Source of the DNA: Ruminococcus sp.
GTDB taxonomy: Bacteria > Bacillota > Clostridia > Oscillospirales > Ruminococcaceae
Assembly: GCA_015066745.1 (NCBI GenBank)
Contig: SVNW01000001.1
Span: 1 to 64,000, forward strand
Length of the DNA stretch: 64,000 nucleotides
Direction of reading: 5' to 3'
The translations under genes were made by a program, and so were the position numbers. Shown here piece after piece: positions 1-8,854 of this stretch (positions are counted from its first letter, which is position 1; every line of letters starts with the position of its first letter). Below the pieces are notes generated by a model, which saw nothing but the letters and a program-made list of their open reading frames with translations, did not search any database and was not told the DNA's origin.

Positions 1-473
1 GAATGCATAAACTAACGGTAAAACGCAATTCAAAAATAGAAGATTATCTGCACAAAGCAAGCAGATATATCGTTGATTATTGCAGAGAAAACAACATCAA
101 TACCATTGTTGTAGGCAACAACAAAGAGTGGAAACAACACGCTGATATGGGCAGGAAAAACAATCAGACTTTCGTGCAGATTCCTTTTACAAGATTTATA
201 GATATGATTCGTTACAAAGCAGAAGAATATGGTGTAGCCGTCATAGAGACCGAAGAGAGCTATACAAGCGGAACGAGTTTTATAGATAATGAAGAACCGG
301 TAAAAGAGAATTACAATAAATCCAGAAGAATACACAGGGGTTTATTCAGATCAAACGAAAATAAGCTGATAAATGCGGACTTAAACGGTGCATATCAGAT
401 ATTAAAGAAAGTATTCCCAATAAAATGGGATATAGGGTGTGTGTTACACCCGGTTGTAGTAAACTTGGGTTAG
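1..473 (+). CDS. tnpB: TnpB-type RNA-guided nuclease of an IS200/IS605 element, 5' end outside the window
   Basis: This is the C-terminal ~156 residues of an OrfB/TnpB protein, the transposon-encoded ancestor of Cas12 nucleases. The family segments visible are the strand around IVVGNNKEWKQ, the glutamate-bearing stretch VIETEESYTSGTS (RuvC-II) and INADLNGAYQILKK (RuvC-III Asp). The protein ends with HPVVVNLG, usual for clostridial members. The frame is open to the window edge, so the first in-frame ATG at position 3 is internal. The ~45 residues between the RuvC-II Glu and RuvC-III Asp contain no cysteine, so the usual CxxC...CxxC zinc finger is absent. A short hairpin at about 436-451 lies inside the 3' end, where the guide (omega) RNA of such elements normally overlaps the gene. 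Family assignment is firm; activity cannot be judged from a fragment. Confidence 0.85.
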   Translation, partial: MHKLTVKRNSKIEDYLHKASRYIVDYCRENNINTIVVGNNKEWKQHADMGRKNNQTFVQIPFTRFIDMIRYKAEEYGVAVIETEESYTSGTSFIDNEEPVKENYNKSRRIHRGLFRSNENKLINADLNGAYQILKKVFPIKWDIGCVLHPVVVNLG

Positions 474-545
474 TCCTGGGTTGAACAATAAATAAAATAT
501 GTTTTAATAAAATTTTATATTATTTTTATTAAGTTTAATATTTTT

Positions 546-716
546 AATAACATAGGTACTAAGTTTCTTGCTATGGTTGAGAAATTTGTAGAGGAAAAGG
601 GTATTTCACATATTTTTCTTCAGACTGAGCGTACAGTACCGGCTTTTGAGTTTTATAAGAAAAATGGTTTCACAGAACTTTGTGACCATGTTTCATTTGT
701 AAAGGAATTTAGATAA
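546..716 (+). pseudogene. GNAT acetyltransferase, C-terminal remnant
   Basis: One open frame, with no start codon at its left end, encodes about 56 residues that read NIGTKFLAMVEKFVEEKG and later VPAFEFYKKNGF, then stops at 714-716. The pattern (helix, then AxxFYxKxGF) is the acetyl-CoA-binding C-terminal half of a GNAT N-acetyltransferase. The N-terminal half is missing and the IS200/IS605 element sits directly upstream, so the simplest reading is that the element inserted into or next to this gene and cut it. The exact junction lies in the AT-rich stretch 480-545. Substrate unknown. Confidence 0.7.
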
Positions 717-722
717 TAAAAA

Positions 723-764
723 ATCACCGAAGAAGCGTTATTTTTTCTTCGGTGATATTTTTTT
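723..764. terminator. bidirectional intrinsic terminator
   Basis: A perfect 12-bp stem (723-734 with 745-756) is followed by a T-run on the + strand and preceded by an A-run that serves the - strand. It lies between the GNAT remnant and the convergent ABC permease, whose stop codon overlaps its edge. Confidence 0.85.
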
Positions 765-1908
765 AGATAAATTGTATCAAAAATCCTTGTATCATTAATA
801 CGATCGGTATTATGTATTTTCTTGGGTTGTGCCAAAGATCTGTTTCCACGCTCCATTTTGTGATAGGAAATTTATTTTCGAGAAAACATACTATGACAGC
901 GCTTTCTATGGCAAATACAACAGCTGATATAATTGCTGTCAGGTCTGCTTTTACTCCCAGAAAATATAATGCCAGGATATAGACTGCATAACAGACAAGA
1001 TAGAATACGGTTATTGTCATTGTGTACGGTATGCAAAAAGATGACATTTTATTTGGCATTACCTCAAGTTTTTCACGGAGTTTTTTATTACTGCTTATTA
1101 CTATTGCAAACGGCGTATTTATAGATATCATAGCCAGTCCTATCGGCAGGAAGTCTACAGCATTTGTTTCTGTGGCGTTTTCAAACATTTTGACAAAAAA
1201 ACAACCGAATGCTATTAATACCAGACTGTTCGTTATAAAACTTTTGTTTGAAAAGATATATCGTAAGAGATATTTTTGTATCAGAAAATGATTTGATTTG
1301 GTTTTACTGCTGATTTTAATTTTTGAGGTTTTATTTTTCATAAATCGGTATGGATCTATGTGCATTACCGGAAAGATAACAGCTATTGTCAGTATAGCAT
1401 AAATTATTATCCCGTAAATATTTGTATTTACCAAAAATGCTACTGCAACACCTGCTATAAATGTTATTGCAGAAATCCAGAACTTCGTCTTTAAAAACGC
1501 AAATATTATCATAGATGCCAGACAGGCAAAAATAAAATTAAGTATCAGCATCAATACAGAAATGACATCAGGGCTGGCAAATGCAAAATAAACTGCAAAC
1601 AAGAGTGAGGCTCTTGCTGTAAGTATGTACATTCCCATTATCGTACAATACTCTGTATTTACTTTGTTTTTTTCAAAAGGCATTGAGAAAAATCCTTTAA
1701 GATATTGTGCATTGTCATCTGAAGAAAGTGCCTGTATCATTACTCCGACTACGAAAAAGAATGTAGAAAACAAAAATACATTTGTCGATATATTAAGTTT
1801 GTATTCCAGAGAATCTAGTCCGATATATACAGTAAAAGCAATAATTACGCTCTTTATGGCTCGTGAATATCTTTCACCGAGCATTTTTTTTGAGAGAACT
1901 TCTATCAT
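763..1908 (-). CDS. ABC transporter permease, ABC-2 type
   Basis: A 381-residue integral membrane protein with roughly ten hydrophobic segments spread over the whole length and no soluble domain. It starts with ATG inside the ATGA overlap (1905-1908) with the upstream ATPase gene, so the two are translationally coupled and form one exporter. The paired ATPase gives the class; the permease itself shows no motif naming a substrate. Two-gene exporters of this build in clostridia often handle peptides or lipids, but that is inference. The gene ends at the bidirectional terminator at 723-764. Confidence 0.75.
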   Translation of the reverse strand: MIEVLSKKMLGERYSRAIKSVIIAFTVYIGLDSLEYKLNISTNVFLFSTFFFVVGVMIQALSSDDNAQYLKGFFSMPFEKNKVNTEYCTIMGMYILTARASLLFAVYFAFASPDVISVLMLILNFIFACLASMIIFAFLKTKFWISAITFIAGVAVAFLVNTNIYGIIIYAILTIAVIFPVMHIDPYRFMKNKTSKIKISSKTKSNHFLIQKYLLRYIFSNKSFITNSLVLIAFGCFFVKMFENATETNAVDFLPIGLAMISINTPFAIVISSNKKLREKLEVMPNKMSSFCIPYTMTITVFYLVCYAVYILALYFLGVKADLTAIISAVVFAIESAVIVCFLENKFPITKWSVETDLWHNPRKYIIPIVLMIQGFLIQFI

Positions 1909-2615
1909 TTATTATCATCTCTTTCAAAATCAAGTGAATTTCTTATATTTTCAGCGTTTATCTGATCTTTTTCAAAAGTTTTTGTTATTTTTCCGTTTTC
2001 AAGTATTACTACTTTGTCAGCGGTGAGTGTCACGCTTTCGAGAATATGTGATGAAAACAATACTGTACCGTATTCTTTATATTCTTTTATCAGCTTATAT
2101 AAAGCTTCTGTACTTTGAAAGTCAAGACCGTTTACAGGTTCGTCAAGCAAAAGCAGGTCAGTTCTGAGTGCAAATCCTGTAATAAGATATACTTTTTTTC
2201 TGTTTCCGAGCGAAAGTTCCTTTATCATTACCGATCTGTATGAAGAAAAATTAAAAAGTTCTATAAGTTCTTCCACAAGTTCAGTGTTTAATTTTTTCTT
2301 ATAGGTTTTAAACACGTAGCGTATATATTCATCAAATGTGAAAAAACCAAAAGAATCGTCTTCTGAAAAAACTACATAGCGGTTTTCCTTAAATTTATTG
2401 TCACGAAAATAATTTTTGGGTGTATCGGAGTTTCCGAGTCTGTAGTCATTATGAAGACCGCAAAGTACATTTATAAGAGTTGTTTTTCCGGCTCCGTTTA
2501 ATCCAAGCAATCCTACAACTGTATTTTTTTCAAGAGTAAGATCAAGAGAATCCAGAACATTATTGCCTTCATTGTACCAGGCGCATAGTTTCTCTATTTT
2601 AGTCAGCGCTGTCAT
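1905..2615 (-). CDS. ABC transporter ATP-binding protein
   Basis: The 236-residue nucleotide-binding subunit shows Walker A GLNGAGKT (residues 38-45), a variant signature LSLGN (134-138) in place of LSGGQ, Walker B LLLLDE (154-159) and the switch histidine H190 in FSSH. It powers the membrane partner encoded immediately downstream, with which it overlaps by 4 bases. A GGAG-type ribosome site precedes the ATG. The signature variant (L for the first G) is seen in small two-gene exporters and need not mean loss of function. Confidence 0.92.
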   Translation of the reverse strand: MTALTKIEKLCAWYNEGNNVLDSLDLTLEKNTVVGLLGLNGAGKTTLINVLCGLHNDYRLGNSDTPKNYFRDNKFKENRYVVFSEDDSFGFFTFDEYIRYVFKTYKKKLNTELVEELIELFNFSSYRSVMIKELSLGNRKKVYLITGFALRTDLLLLDEPVNGLDFQSTEALYKLIKEYKEYGTVLFSSHILESVTLTADKVVILENGKITKTFEKDQINAENIRNSLDFERDDNK

Positions 2616-2851
2616 AAGCCTTCTCCTTTATGTTTATAAATATGGATAGTTATAAATTATTTTGTACATATATAATAATACATCATAAAAATAAAATTGT
2701 CTATATATTATGAGCCAACGTTTTTAATTTCTGAGTAAAAAAATTATTTTTACCATGTTACACTTTCTCATCTCAATACGAATTAATATAGTGAAAGCTT
2801 CAAACAACTGAAAATATGCATATTTGCTTTTTGTTAAGAGGTGATATCACA

Positions 2852-3415
2852 ATGACTGAAAATGAATTGAGGTTATTGATCAGCAAATCGCAAAAAGACG
2901 GATTCAGGGAATTGTTCAGGCATTATTACAGTTATGTATACTCTGTAGTATGGAGAAAAATAAGGCTTGTCGGCAGGAAAGAAGATGCCGAAGAATGTCT
3001 TAGCGATATATTTGCACAAATATTTCTCCACTTTGATGAGATAAAACCCGGAATGCTCACGACGTACATAAGCACTGTTTCAGGAAGAATGGCCATAGAC
3101 AAATACCGAAGTCTTACCGCCATGAAAAACCGTAATTTAAACAGTGACGAACTTTGTGCTGATGTGTGTGACGATGAAAATATCGAAGAAAAAACCGAAA
3201 CTGCACAAATGAACAAAGTTCTTTTAGAAAAAATCATTTCACTCGGTGAGCCCGATTCTACTATTATCATACATAGGTTTTACTATGAGCGTACATCTTC
3301 CGAAATAGCGAAATATCTCGGTATTTCATCTGTAAATGTAAGAATGCGTCTGAGTCGCTCTTTAAAACGTCTTAAAAAACTGATCATAAACGAAAATGAA
3401 GAAAGTATATTCTGA
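2852..3415 (+). CDS. ECF-type RNA polymerase sigma factor
   Basis: Sigma-70 family protein with region 2 (FRELFRHYYSYVYSVVW, then a helix with DAEECLSDIF) and a C-terminal region 4 helix-turn-helix (SSEIAKYLGISSVNVRMRLS). The start is placed at ATG 2852, 9 bases after AGAGGTGA (2835-2842), not at the in-frame ATG 12 codons upstream, which lacks a ribosome site. It redirects RNA polymerase to a small regulon. The gene directly downstream encodes a single-pass membrane protein that fits the role of its anti-sigma partner. The inducing signal is unknown. Confidence 0.88.
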   Translation: MTENELRLLISKSQKDGFRELFRHYYSYVYSVVWRKIRLVGRKEDAEECLSDIFAQIFLHFDEIKPGMLTTYISTVSGRMAIDKYRSLTAMKNRNLNSDELCADVCDDENIEEKTETAQMNKVLLEKIISLGEPDSTIIIHRFYYERTSSEIAKYLGISSVNVRMRLSRSLKRLKKLIINENEESIF

Positions 3416-3428
3416 TGAGGTGGTAAAG

Positions 3429-4883
3429 ATGAAAATACGAAACATTCTCCGCTCGTTAAAAAAACTTGATAACCATACAGCATCTGAAATCGATAAAAAA
3501 TTTCCGATGAACCCTAAAACCGATGAACTGTTTGAAAAAAGCTATGAAAAATATCTTGGTGAAAATAATTTACAGGAGAACGAAACTACAGGATATGTTA
3601 TAAGAAAGTCAACAAATCCTGCTGTAAGATTTGCCCGTATCATTGTACCGATCACAGCGTGTATCGGAATCTTTGCTGTATCAGGAAAAATAGCTTCTGT
3701 TTTTTCAAATGTAGAGAAAAATAATGAAAGCACAGTTGAAAATAATTATACATCGGTTTCATCACAATATGAGGTTACTAAACCTTCCGAAACTCTTGAA
3801 ATATCTAAGACAACAGCCCCTGAAAAAACAGATGCAGAAGTTACAACTGCAACTGTTCTGAGCAAAGAAACTTCAATGACAAAAACCGAAGAAATCACAG
3901 CAGAGATCATACTGCAAACCGTGATAAGTACAGAAAAATCCGAAATATCATCACCTGCAGAACCAGAACCCCAAACAACAACTGTCACAATATCACCACA
4001 GGTTACAGAAGAAACGGAAATATCATCACCTACAGAACCAGAACCCCAAACAACAACTGTCACAGTATCACCACAGGTTACAGAAGTACCGATATGCTCT
4101 GTACCGAAAGTTTCTGAATCCATAGAAGTTATTGAGACCCCCGAACCTGTTCTTACCCAACCAACAACAGCGACCGAATACACAGGTACTTTTGAGTATA
4201 CAGGAACTCTCCCGCCTTCTTCCTCTGTCGTTGTTTCAACCAAACCGACTGTCACACAACCTGTTATCATTCCAAACCCTGTTTTTAAAAAGAAAATGTA
4301 TATCGACAGCGTAATAGAACTTGCTAAAAAAGGTCACGAACTTACATGGGCTGACTTTAGAGAATACGATGGTACGGATATAGGTTCAGGAATATATATT
4401 ATGGAATACAAGACTGATATTGAAGGATATATATTATATGTATCAGGTGTTCCGACTATTTTACCTGATGGCTCTGTTAACGCTCCCGACAGAATTCGAC
4501 TTACATATATGCCTGAAAACCGTTCTATAGATATAAGAGATGAAAGTGTGATCGATTTTGTTTATCCGGGTACACCAGATATAGATCATGAAAGTAAAAT
4601 AAGCAAAGTCACTGTAACAAGCGGTACAACAGTGGAACTCAGTGATGAAGAAATTTCTCATCTGATGTCACTTATGAAAAATATACGCACAGGACGTGAA
4701 GACCAAAGCATAAACGAATACGATGGTCAGTATATAAGTGTTACTATCAGCTATGAAAACGGAAATACTACAGAAATAGGTGTGTACAATCCATTCTTTG
4801 TAGTAAACGGTACTCCGTACAGAACCTTGTATGAGCCTTGTCTTGAACTTCATATATTCTTATGGGAAGTACTGAATAAATAA
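3429..4883 (+). CDS. membrane-anchored anti-sigma-like protein with Thr/Pro-rich stalk
   Basis: Thirteen bases separate it from the sigma gene; ATG 3429 follows a GAGGTGG site and is preferred over an upstream in-frame ATG inside the sigma gene. Layout: ~60-residue charged cytoplasmic segment, one transmembrane helix (about residues 63-85, around RIIVPITACIGIFAV), a ~190-residue Thr/Ser/Pro/Glu-rich linker holding a duplicated 25-residue unit, then a ~180-residue C-terminal domain outside the cell. No known anti-sigma motif can be named from sequence; the role is inferred from position, topology and coupling. The outer domain would be the sensor. It could instead be a cell-wall-spanning protein that the sigma factor merely controls. 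Confidence 0.6.
   Translation: MKIRNILRSLKKLDNHTASEIDKKFPMNPKTDELFEKSYEKYLGENNLQENETTGYVIRKSTNPAVRFARIIVPITACIGIFAVSGKIASVFSNVEKNNESTVENNYTSVSSQYEVTKPSETLEISKTTAPEKTDAEVTTATVLSKETSMTKTEEITAEIILQTVISTEKSEISSPAEPEPQTTTVTISPQVTEETEISSPTEPEPQTTTVTVSPQVTEVPICSVPKVSESIEVIETPEPVLTQPTTATEYTGTFEYTGTLPPSSSVVVSTKPTVTQPVIIPNPVFKKKMYIDSVIELAKKGHELTWADFREYDGTDIGSGIYIMEYKTDIEGYILYVSGVPTILPDGSVNAPDRIRLTYMPENRSIDIRDESVIDFVYPGTPDIDHESKISKVTVTSGTTVELSDEEISHLMSLMKNIRTGREDQSINEYDGQYISVTISYENGNTTEIGVYNPFFVVNGTPYRTLYEPCLELHIFLWEVLNK
3942..4091 (+). repeat. two tandem 75-bp in-frame repeats
   Basis: The units at 3942-4016 and 4017-4091 differ by only a few bases, apart from their last codons, and encode 25-residue copies containing SSPTEPEPQTTTVTVSPQVT. 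They lengthen the extracellular stalk of the anti-sigma-like protein. Such units can change copy number by slippage or recombination. Confidence 0.9.
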
Positions 4884-4888
4884 AAATA

Positions 4889-4930
4889 AAAAAGCTATAC
4901 CTTACTAAAAAATCGGGTATAGCTTTTTTC
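4889..4930. terminator. bidirectional intrinsic terminator
   Basis: The stem AAGCTATACC pairs with GGTATAGCTT across a 12-13 base loop, with A-run before and T-run after. It separates the sigma operon (+) from the convergent GH43 gene (-). Confidence 0.85.
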
Positions 4931-4932
4931 TA

Positions 4933-7833
4933 TTAATCTATATTTATAACAGCGGTCACTGTTCGGTGTGCAGATGCAAGTTCTTTTTGAGAATTCATAT
5001 TGATAACAGGTACATTGTTCTTATCAAAGAAAACTCTTTTTATTCTTGTATGACGACATGGGTCATAAAGAGGTTCTGAGCAGTAAGTACCGCATTCTTT
5101 GGAGTCATGTGATACAGGACGGGCGTGGTAGACAAGAAGAAGGTCGCCGTTTTCATCAGTTACAAAGCTGTTGTGACCGGGACCAGTCGGTCCGTTAAGG
5201 TCTGATGTCTGAAGTACAGGTGAGGTTATTTTTCTCCAGCTGGAAATATTCATAAGATCTGAATCTATATTCGCTTCAAGTCGTCCGACGCAGTACTCAG
5301 AGCCTGTACCTGATGCGGAGAAAAATACATATATTTTTGAATTTGTTTTCAGTACTGCAGCTCCTTCGTTTACTTTGTTATTTACTTTTTCCCAGTTGTA
5401 TTCGGGTTTGGTGAGCAGAATAGGTTTTGAGGTAAGTTTCCATGGCTCATCGGGATTTATCTGTGCCATAAAAAGAGAGGAATCTCCTTTTATTTCAGCC
5501 CAGATAACATAGTGTTTTCCGTTATGTTCAAAGTAAGTCATATCAAGTGAAAAGTTTGTAAATGATTCGGTATCATCGTATGAAGCCTGCATCTGACCGC
5601 ATTCTGTCCAGTTTCCTGTGTATGGGTCACCATCGCATCTGAGAACATATGTTCTTATTGCCCACACATTACTACTGCTTCCGGCTGCAAAGAACATATA
5701 CCATACATTATTTATCTTATGCATTTCGGGAGCCCATATGTGTTTTGCAAGTATACCGCTGTTATGTGCCTTCCAGATCGTCTTTTCTTCTGCTGTGGCA
5801 AGTCCGCTGACGGTATTGCTTCTTCTTAGTATTATACGGTCATATCCGTTGTCTGCATTTTCAAAAGCGGGATATGAAGCGGTAAAGTAGTAATATCCGT
5901 CTTCACCGTCAACTATATAAGGGTCAGCACGTTTTTCTATGAAAGGTTCGTTATAGTTCTGATATTTGATATTTCCTGAAACAGTATATACACCTTTTTT
6001 GTCTGTATTTATTTTTGAAATATCTTCGGTATTCCATTCTACAGGATATTCGACTTCTTTTGAGTCAGAATATTTTACGGTTACTTTGTCAGGAAGAACT
6101 ATTTTTTCGCCTTTGTCTGCTGAAATTTTCACGGTTTCTGCCTGCGTGCTGTGCGGTGTGGCAGATGATGACGGAAAGGCATTTACAAGTGCAGTATATT
6201 GTTTATCAGTTATAGGGATAACATAACCGTGTCGTGGTGTAAAATCAAAACTGTAGTCGTTACGGCTGACAGTAGTAAAGTTTTCAAGGTCATTTGTCTG
6301 CTGCATCACGTAGTAGCCGTCTCCGTATGCGTCAGACATAAGAAGCCAGCTGTCTGTTCCGGATATGTTGTATATATTCGGACCTTCAACACCAAGACTG
6401 CCCTCTGATATCTGTTTTACTTCGGTATACGGACCGTTGGCATTTTCAGAAATACCAAGATATATTCTTTTATTGGTTTCATTTTTATAGTACATATAAT
6501 ATTTTCCATTCTGGAAAATGATATCCGAGTCTATAGCACTGTCGCCATTTGCAGGTGCAAAAAGAAGAGCAGGCTGTGTATCAAATGTTTTCATATCACT
6601 GCTGTATGCATAGTACATGATCGTTCTGTTTCCGGTTTCAGAAGAATGATTTGCCCAGTAGATCATATATGAGTTTTTCTTGCTGTCATATATTGCCTGA
6701 GGAGCCCATGCTCTGTCTGCATCCATAGTAGCAGGGTATTTGCCGGCTATTTCGATAAGTGTGATATCTGTCCAGTTGATAAGGTCGGTTGATCTTGCAC
6801 TTATGATATTTCTGTTACTGCTCCAGCCAAGAGAAGATTTCATATCGGTAGCAAGAAGATAGTATATCCCGTCTTCACCTTTGAAAATATAAGGGTCTCT
6901 TATACAGCCTGTTCCGACATCGGATTTCCATACGGCATTTCCGTTGTTGAGAGCTTTGAAGTTGTATCCGTCAGTACTCACAGCATATGATAACTGTTCC
7001 TGTGACGGATCATTTCCGAGAAAATACGCAAACAAATATGCAGTCTGGTCTTTCTGAGTTTCAAATGTACTTTTTACAGAGCCTGTCAGCCCAAAGAAAT
7101 ATTCGTTCATGGCAGTTATGTCTTTATAATTGTTTATGCCATCTTTATTAAGGTCAGCTATCGAAGCAGAAATATCATCAAAACCATTTTCGCAACCACT
7201 TTCAAGAAGTATTCGGTCAACGATATCTGTCTTTCCGTCACCGTTCAAATCACCGAATGAAACGATTCCTTCACTGCCGTCAGGGATAATATAAAATTTC
7301 TGATTTTGTCCACCCCAGTAATCCCACTGATCGATAACTGCACCATTTTCACTGCTTTGTCCGTAAACATCAAGTGCTGCATTTTTAGAACACTGGGCAG
7401 TTATATAGTAGCAGTTTCCTGTGCGATTGAGTCTGAAGTGCTGAGAACTTTTATTTTCGTACTCTGCAAGGATCATTTTGTTGCCATTTGTACTGTCAGC
7501 GTTTTCTACAGTAAGGGAGAGGTTTGGAGATGAGGCTGATAAGATTTTACAGTATCCGTTTTCTACGCTTACTATCTGCCATCTCTGTGAACTGTCAGAA
7601 AGTGCTTCCCACTGGCATACTGTATTGTTATCAGATGCCGTTATGTACTTTTCACTGTTGCAAGGTGAGATCTTGTAAAACGCACCGCTTATTATTTCAC
7701 CGTAAGAGTCTGCCGAAGTATGTGTGACAGTGTATTTGTCATTTGTTACAGCAGATGCGGGTAAAAAAACTGCAGACTGAAACATTATAGCAACTGAAAT
7801 AATAGCAGAAGTGATTTTCTTAGGGTCAATCAT
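4933..7833 (-). CDS. secreted dockerin protein with ricin-type lectin domain and two GH43 domains
   Basis: A 966-residue modular enzyme. Signal peptide 1-28 (cut after ASA); ricin-type beta-trefoil (CBM13-like) about 46-185 with QxW-type repeats; dockerin 194-248 with two calcium loops (DLNGDGKTDIVD at 195-206, DLNKDGINNYKD at 227-238); GH43 domain A about 262-545; Ig-like linker 565-625; GH43 domain B about 632-960. Both five-blade propellers keep an Asp/Asp/Glu catalytic set: D313, D436, E483 in A and D637, D764, E823 in B. GH43 enzymes are mostly arabinofuranosidases or xylosidases, so it likely trims arabinoxylan side chains. An internal dockerin is unusual; most are terminal. It starts at ATG after GGAGGAAT. 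Confidence 0.9.
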   Translation of the reverse strand: MIDPKKITSAIISVAIMFQSAVFLPASAVTNDKYTVTHTSADSYGEIISGAFYKISPCNSEKYITASDNNTVCQWEALSDSSQRWQIVSVENGYCKILSASSPNLSLTVENADSTNGNKMILAEYENKSSQHFRLNRTGNCYYITAQCSKNAALDVYGQSSENGAVIDQWDYWGGQNQKFYIIPDGSEGIVSFGDLNGDGKTDIVDRILLESGCENGFDDISASIADLNKDGINNYKDITAMNEYFFGLTGSVKSTFETQKDQTAYLFAYFLGNDPSQEQLSYAVSTDGYNFKALNNGNAVWKSDVGTGCIRDPYIFKGEDGIYYLLATDMKSSLGWSSNRNIISARSTDLINWTDITLIEIAGKYPATMDADRAWAPQAIYDSKKNSYMIYWANHSSETGNRTIMYYAYSSDMKTFDTQPALLFAPANGDSAIDSDIIFQNGKYYMYYKNETNKRIYLGISENANGPYTEVKQISEGSLGVEGPNIYNISGTDSWLLMSDAYGDGYYVMQQTNDLENFTTVSRNDYSFDFTPRHGYVIPITDKQYTALVNAFPSSSATPHSTQAETVKISADKGEKIVLPDKVTVKYSDSKEVEYPVEWNTEDISKINTDKKGVYTVSGNIKYQNYNEPFIEKRADPYIVDGEDGYYYFTASYPAFENADNGYDRIILRRSNTVSGLATAEEKTIWKAHNSGILAKHIWAPEMHKINNVWYMFFAAGSSSNVWAIRTYVLRCDGDPYTGNWTECGQMQASYDDTESFTNFSLDMTYFEHNGKHYVIWAEIKGDSSLFMAQINPDEPWKLTSKPILLTKPEYNWEKVNNKVNEGAAVLKTNSKIYVFFSASGTGSEYCVGRLEANIDSDLMNISSWRKITSPVLQTSDLNGPTGPGHNSFVTDENGDLLLVYHARPVSHDSKECGTYCSEPLYDPCRHTRIKRVFFDKNNVPVINMNSQKELASAHRTVTAVINID

Positions 7834-7889
7834 ATTATTCCTCCGTTCATGGTCATAGATTTTCCGGAAATTGTGCTGTTTTTAAGTTA

Positions 7890-7918
7890 AGTATAGCATT
7901 TTTATATACAAAACACAA
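7890..7918 (-). promoter_or_regulatory. probable sigma-A promoter of the GH43 gene
   Basis: On the - strand, TTGTGT (7913-7918), 17 bases, TATACT (7890-7895), 57 bases before the start codon. It is divergent from the ASCH-DUF1810 promoter. No further operator is evident. Confidence 0.5.
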
Positions 7919-7956
7919 CAGGATTTTGGCGGATAAATTTTTAGTGTGGGCTTTTA

Positions 7957-7985
7957 TTGCGAAAAATTTTGAAAAGTGGTATAAT
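7957..7985 (+). promoter_or_regulatory. probable sigma-A promoter of the ASCH-DUF1810 gene
   Basis: TTGCGA (7957-7962), 17 bases, TATAAT (7980-7985) with a TGG extended -10, 35 bases before the ATG. Confidence 0.65.
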
Positions 7986-8020
7986 TGTTTTAAAAAATAT
8001 ATACAGGGAGTTGAAAAAAT

Positions 8021-8800
8021 ATGATTCACCGGATGAAATTAAAAAAATCGCCGTTTATGAAAATAAAAAACAATAAAAAGACAGTAGAACTGCGTTTGAA
8101 TGATGAAAAGCGACAGAAAGTACATGTAGGAGATTTTATAGAATTTTGCCTGCTTGATGATCCGAATGAAAAGATTCAAACCAGAGTGACAGCTCTGCAT
8201 CATTTTGATTCTTTTGAGGAACTGTATGCATTTTTTCCAAAAGAAAAACTCGGATATGCAGAATCTGAAATACCTGACCCTGAGCATATGACAGAATATT
8301 ATCCTCGTGAAAAACAACGTCAGTATGGTGCTCTTGGAATAGAACTGCGCATGACTGATCTGCAGAAATTTATTGACGCACAGGATAATGGGTACGGTTT
8401 CGGAGAAACATATCAGACGGCTTTGTTTGAAATGAAACAGGGCGAAAAGTTGACCCACTGGATATGGTACGTATTTCCGCAGATTCAAGGGTTAGGGTTC
8501 AGTGAAGTTACAGCGTATTTTTCTATAAAGGATATAGGTGAAGCTGTTGATTATTATGCACACCCTGTTTTAGGTGAAAGGCTGATTGAAATAACGAAGG
8601 TTCTGATGGATATAGAAACCGATGACCCTATGGCAGTATTCGGTCATATAGACGCATATAAGCTTCGTTCATGTATGACTCTTTTTAAATATGCCGCACC
8701 TCAACAGAAATTGTTTAAACAGGTGCTTGATAAGTTTTGTCTTGGTGCAGAAGATGAAAAGACTTTAGAAATACTCGGAATTACGGATGATTTGATATAA
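8021..8800 (+). CDS. fusion of an ASCH domain and a DUF1810 domain
   Basis: Residues 1-110 form an ASCH domain (beta-barrel of the PUA-like group, proposed RNA or nucleotide binding), recognisable from MKLKKSPFMKIKNNKKTVEL, VGDFIEF and an internal YYP. Residues about 112-257 match DUF1810, with ALFEMKQGEKLTHWIWYVFP and QIQGLGFSE as its hallmark stretch. Both domains usually occur as single proteins; here they share one 259-residue chain with a two- to three-residue link. A GGGAG site precedes the ATG. The gene stands alone between its own promoter and a terminator. A link to nucleotide or RNA metabolism is plausible from ASCH, but no reaction can be assigned. Confidence 0.85.
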   Translation: MIHRMKLKKSPFMKIKNNKKTVELRLNDEKRQKVHVGDFIEFCLLDDPNEKIQTRVTALHHFDSFEELYAFFPKEKLGYAESEIPDPEHMTEYYPREKQRQYGALGIELRMTDLQKFIDAQDNGYGFGETYQTALFEMKQGEKLTHWIWYVFPQIQGLGFSEVTAYFSIKDIGEAVDYYAHPVLGERLIEITKVLMDIETDDPMAVFGHIDAYKLRSCMTLFKYAAPQQKLFKQVLDKFCLGAEDEKTLEILGITDDLI

Positions 8801-8803
8801 ATA

Positions 8804-8848
8804 AAAAAATGCAGATACGAGAAAAATAACGTATCTGCATTTTTTATA
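8804..8848. terminator. bidirectional intrinsic terminator
   Basis: AATGCAGATACG pairs with CGTATCTGCATT, flanked by A- and T-runs, just after the ASCH-DUF1810 stop and downstream of tRNA-Pro on the other strand. Confidence 0.88.
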
Positions 8849-8854
8849 ACTTGA

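Noticed and set aside
3942..4091. CRISPR-like repeats
   Set aside because: The repeat is coding and has no spacers; no CRISPR array or cas gene is seen in the window.
3746..4270. 174-codon - strand frame
   Set aside because: It is the shadow of the Thr/Pro-rich repeats of the anti-sigma-like gene.
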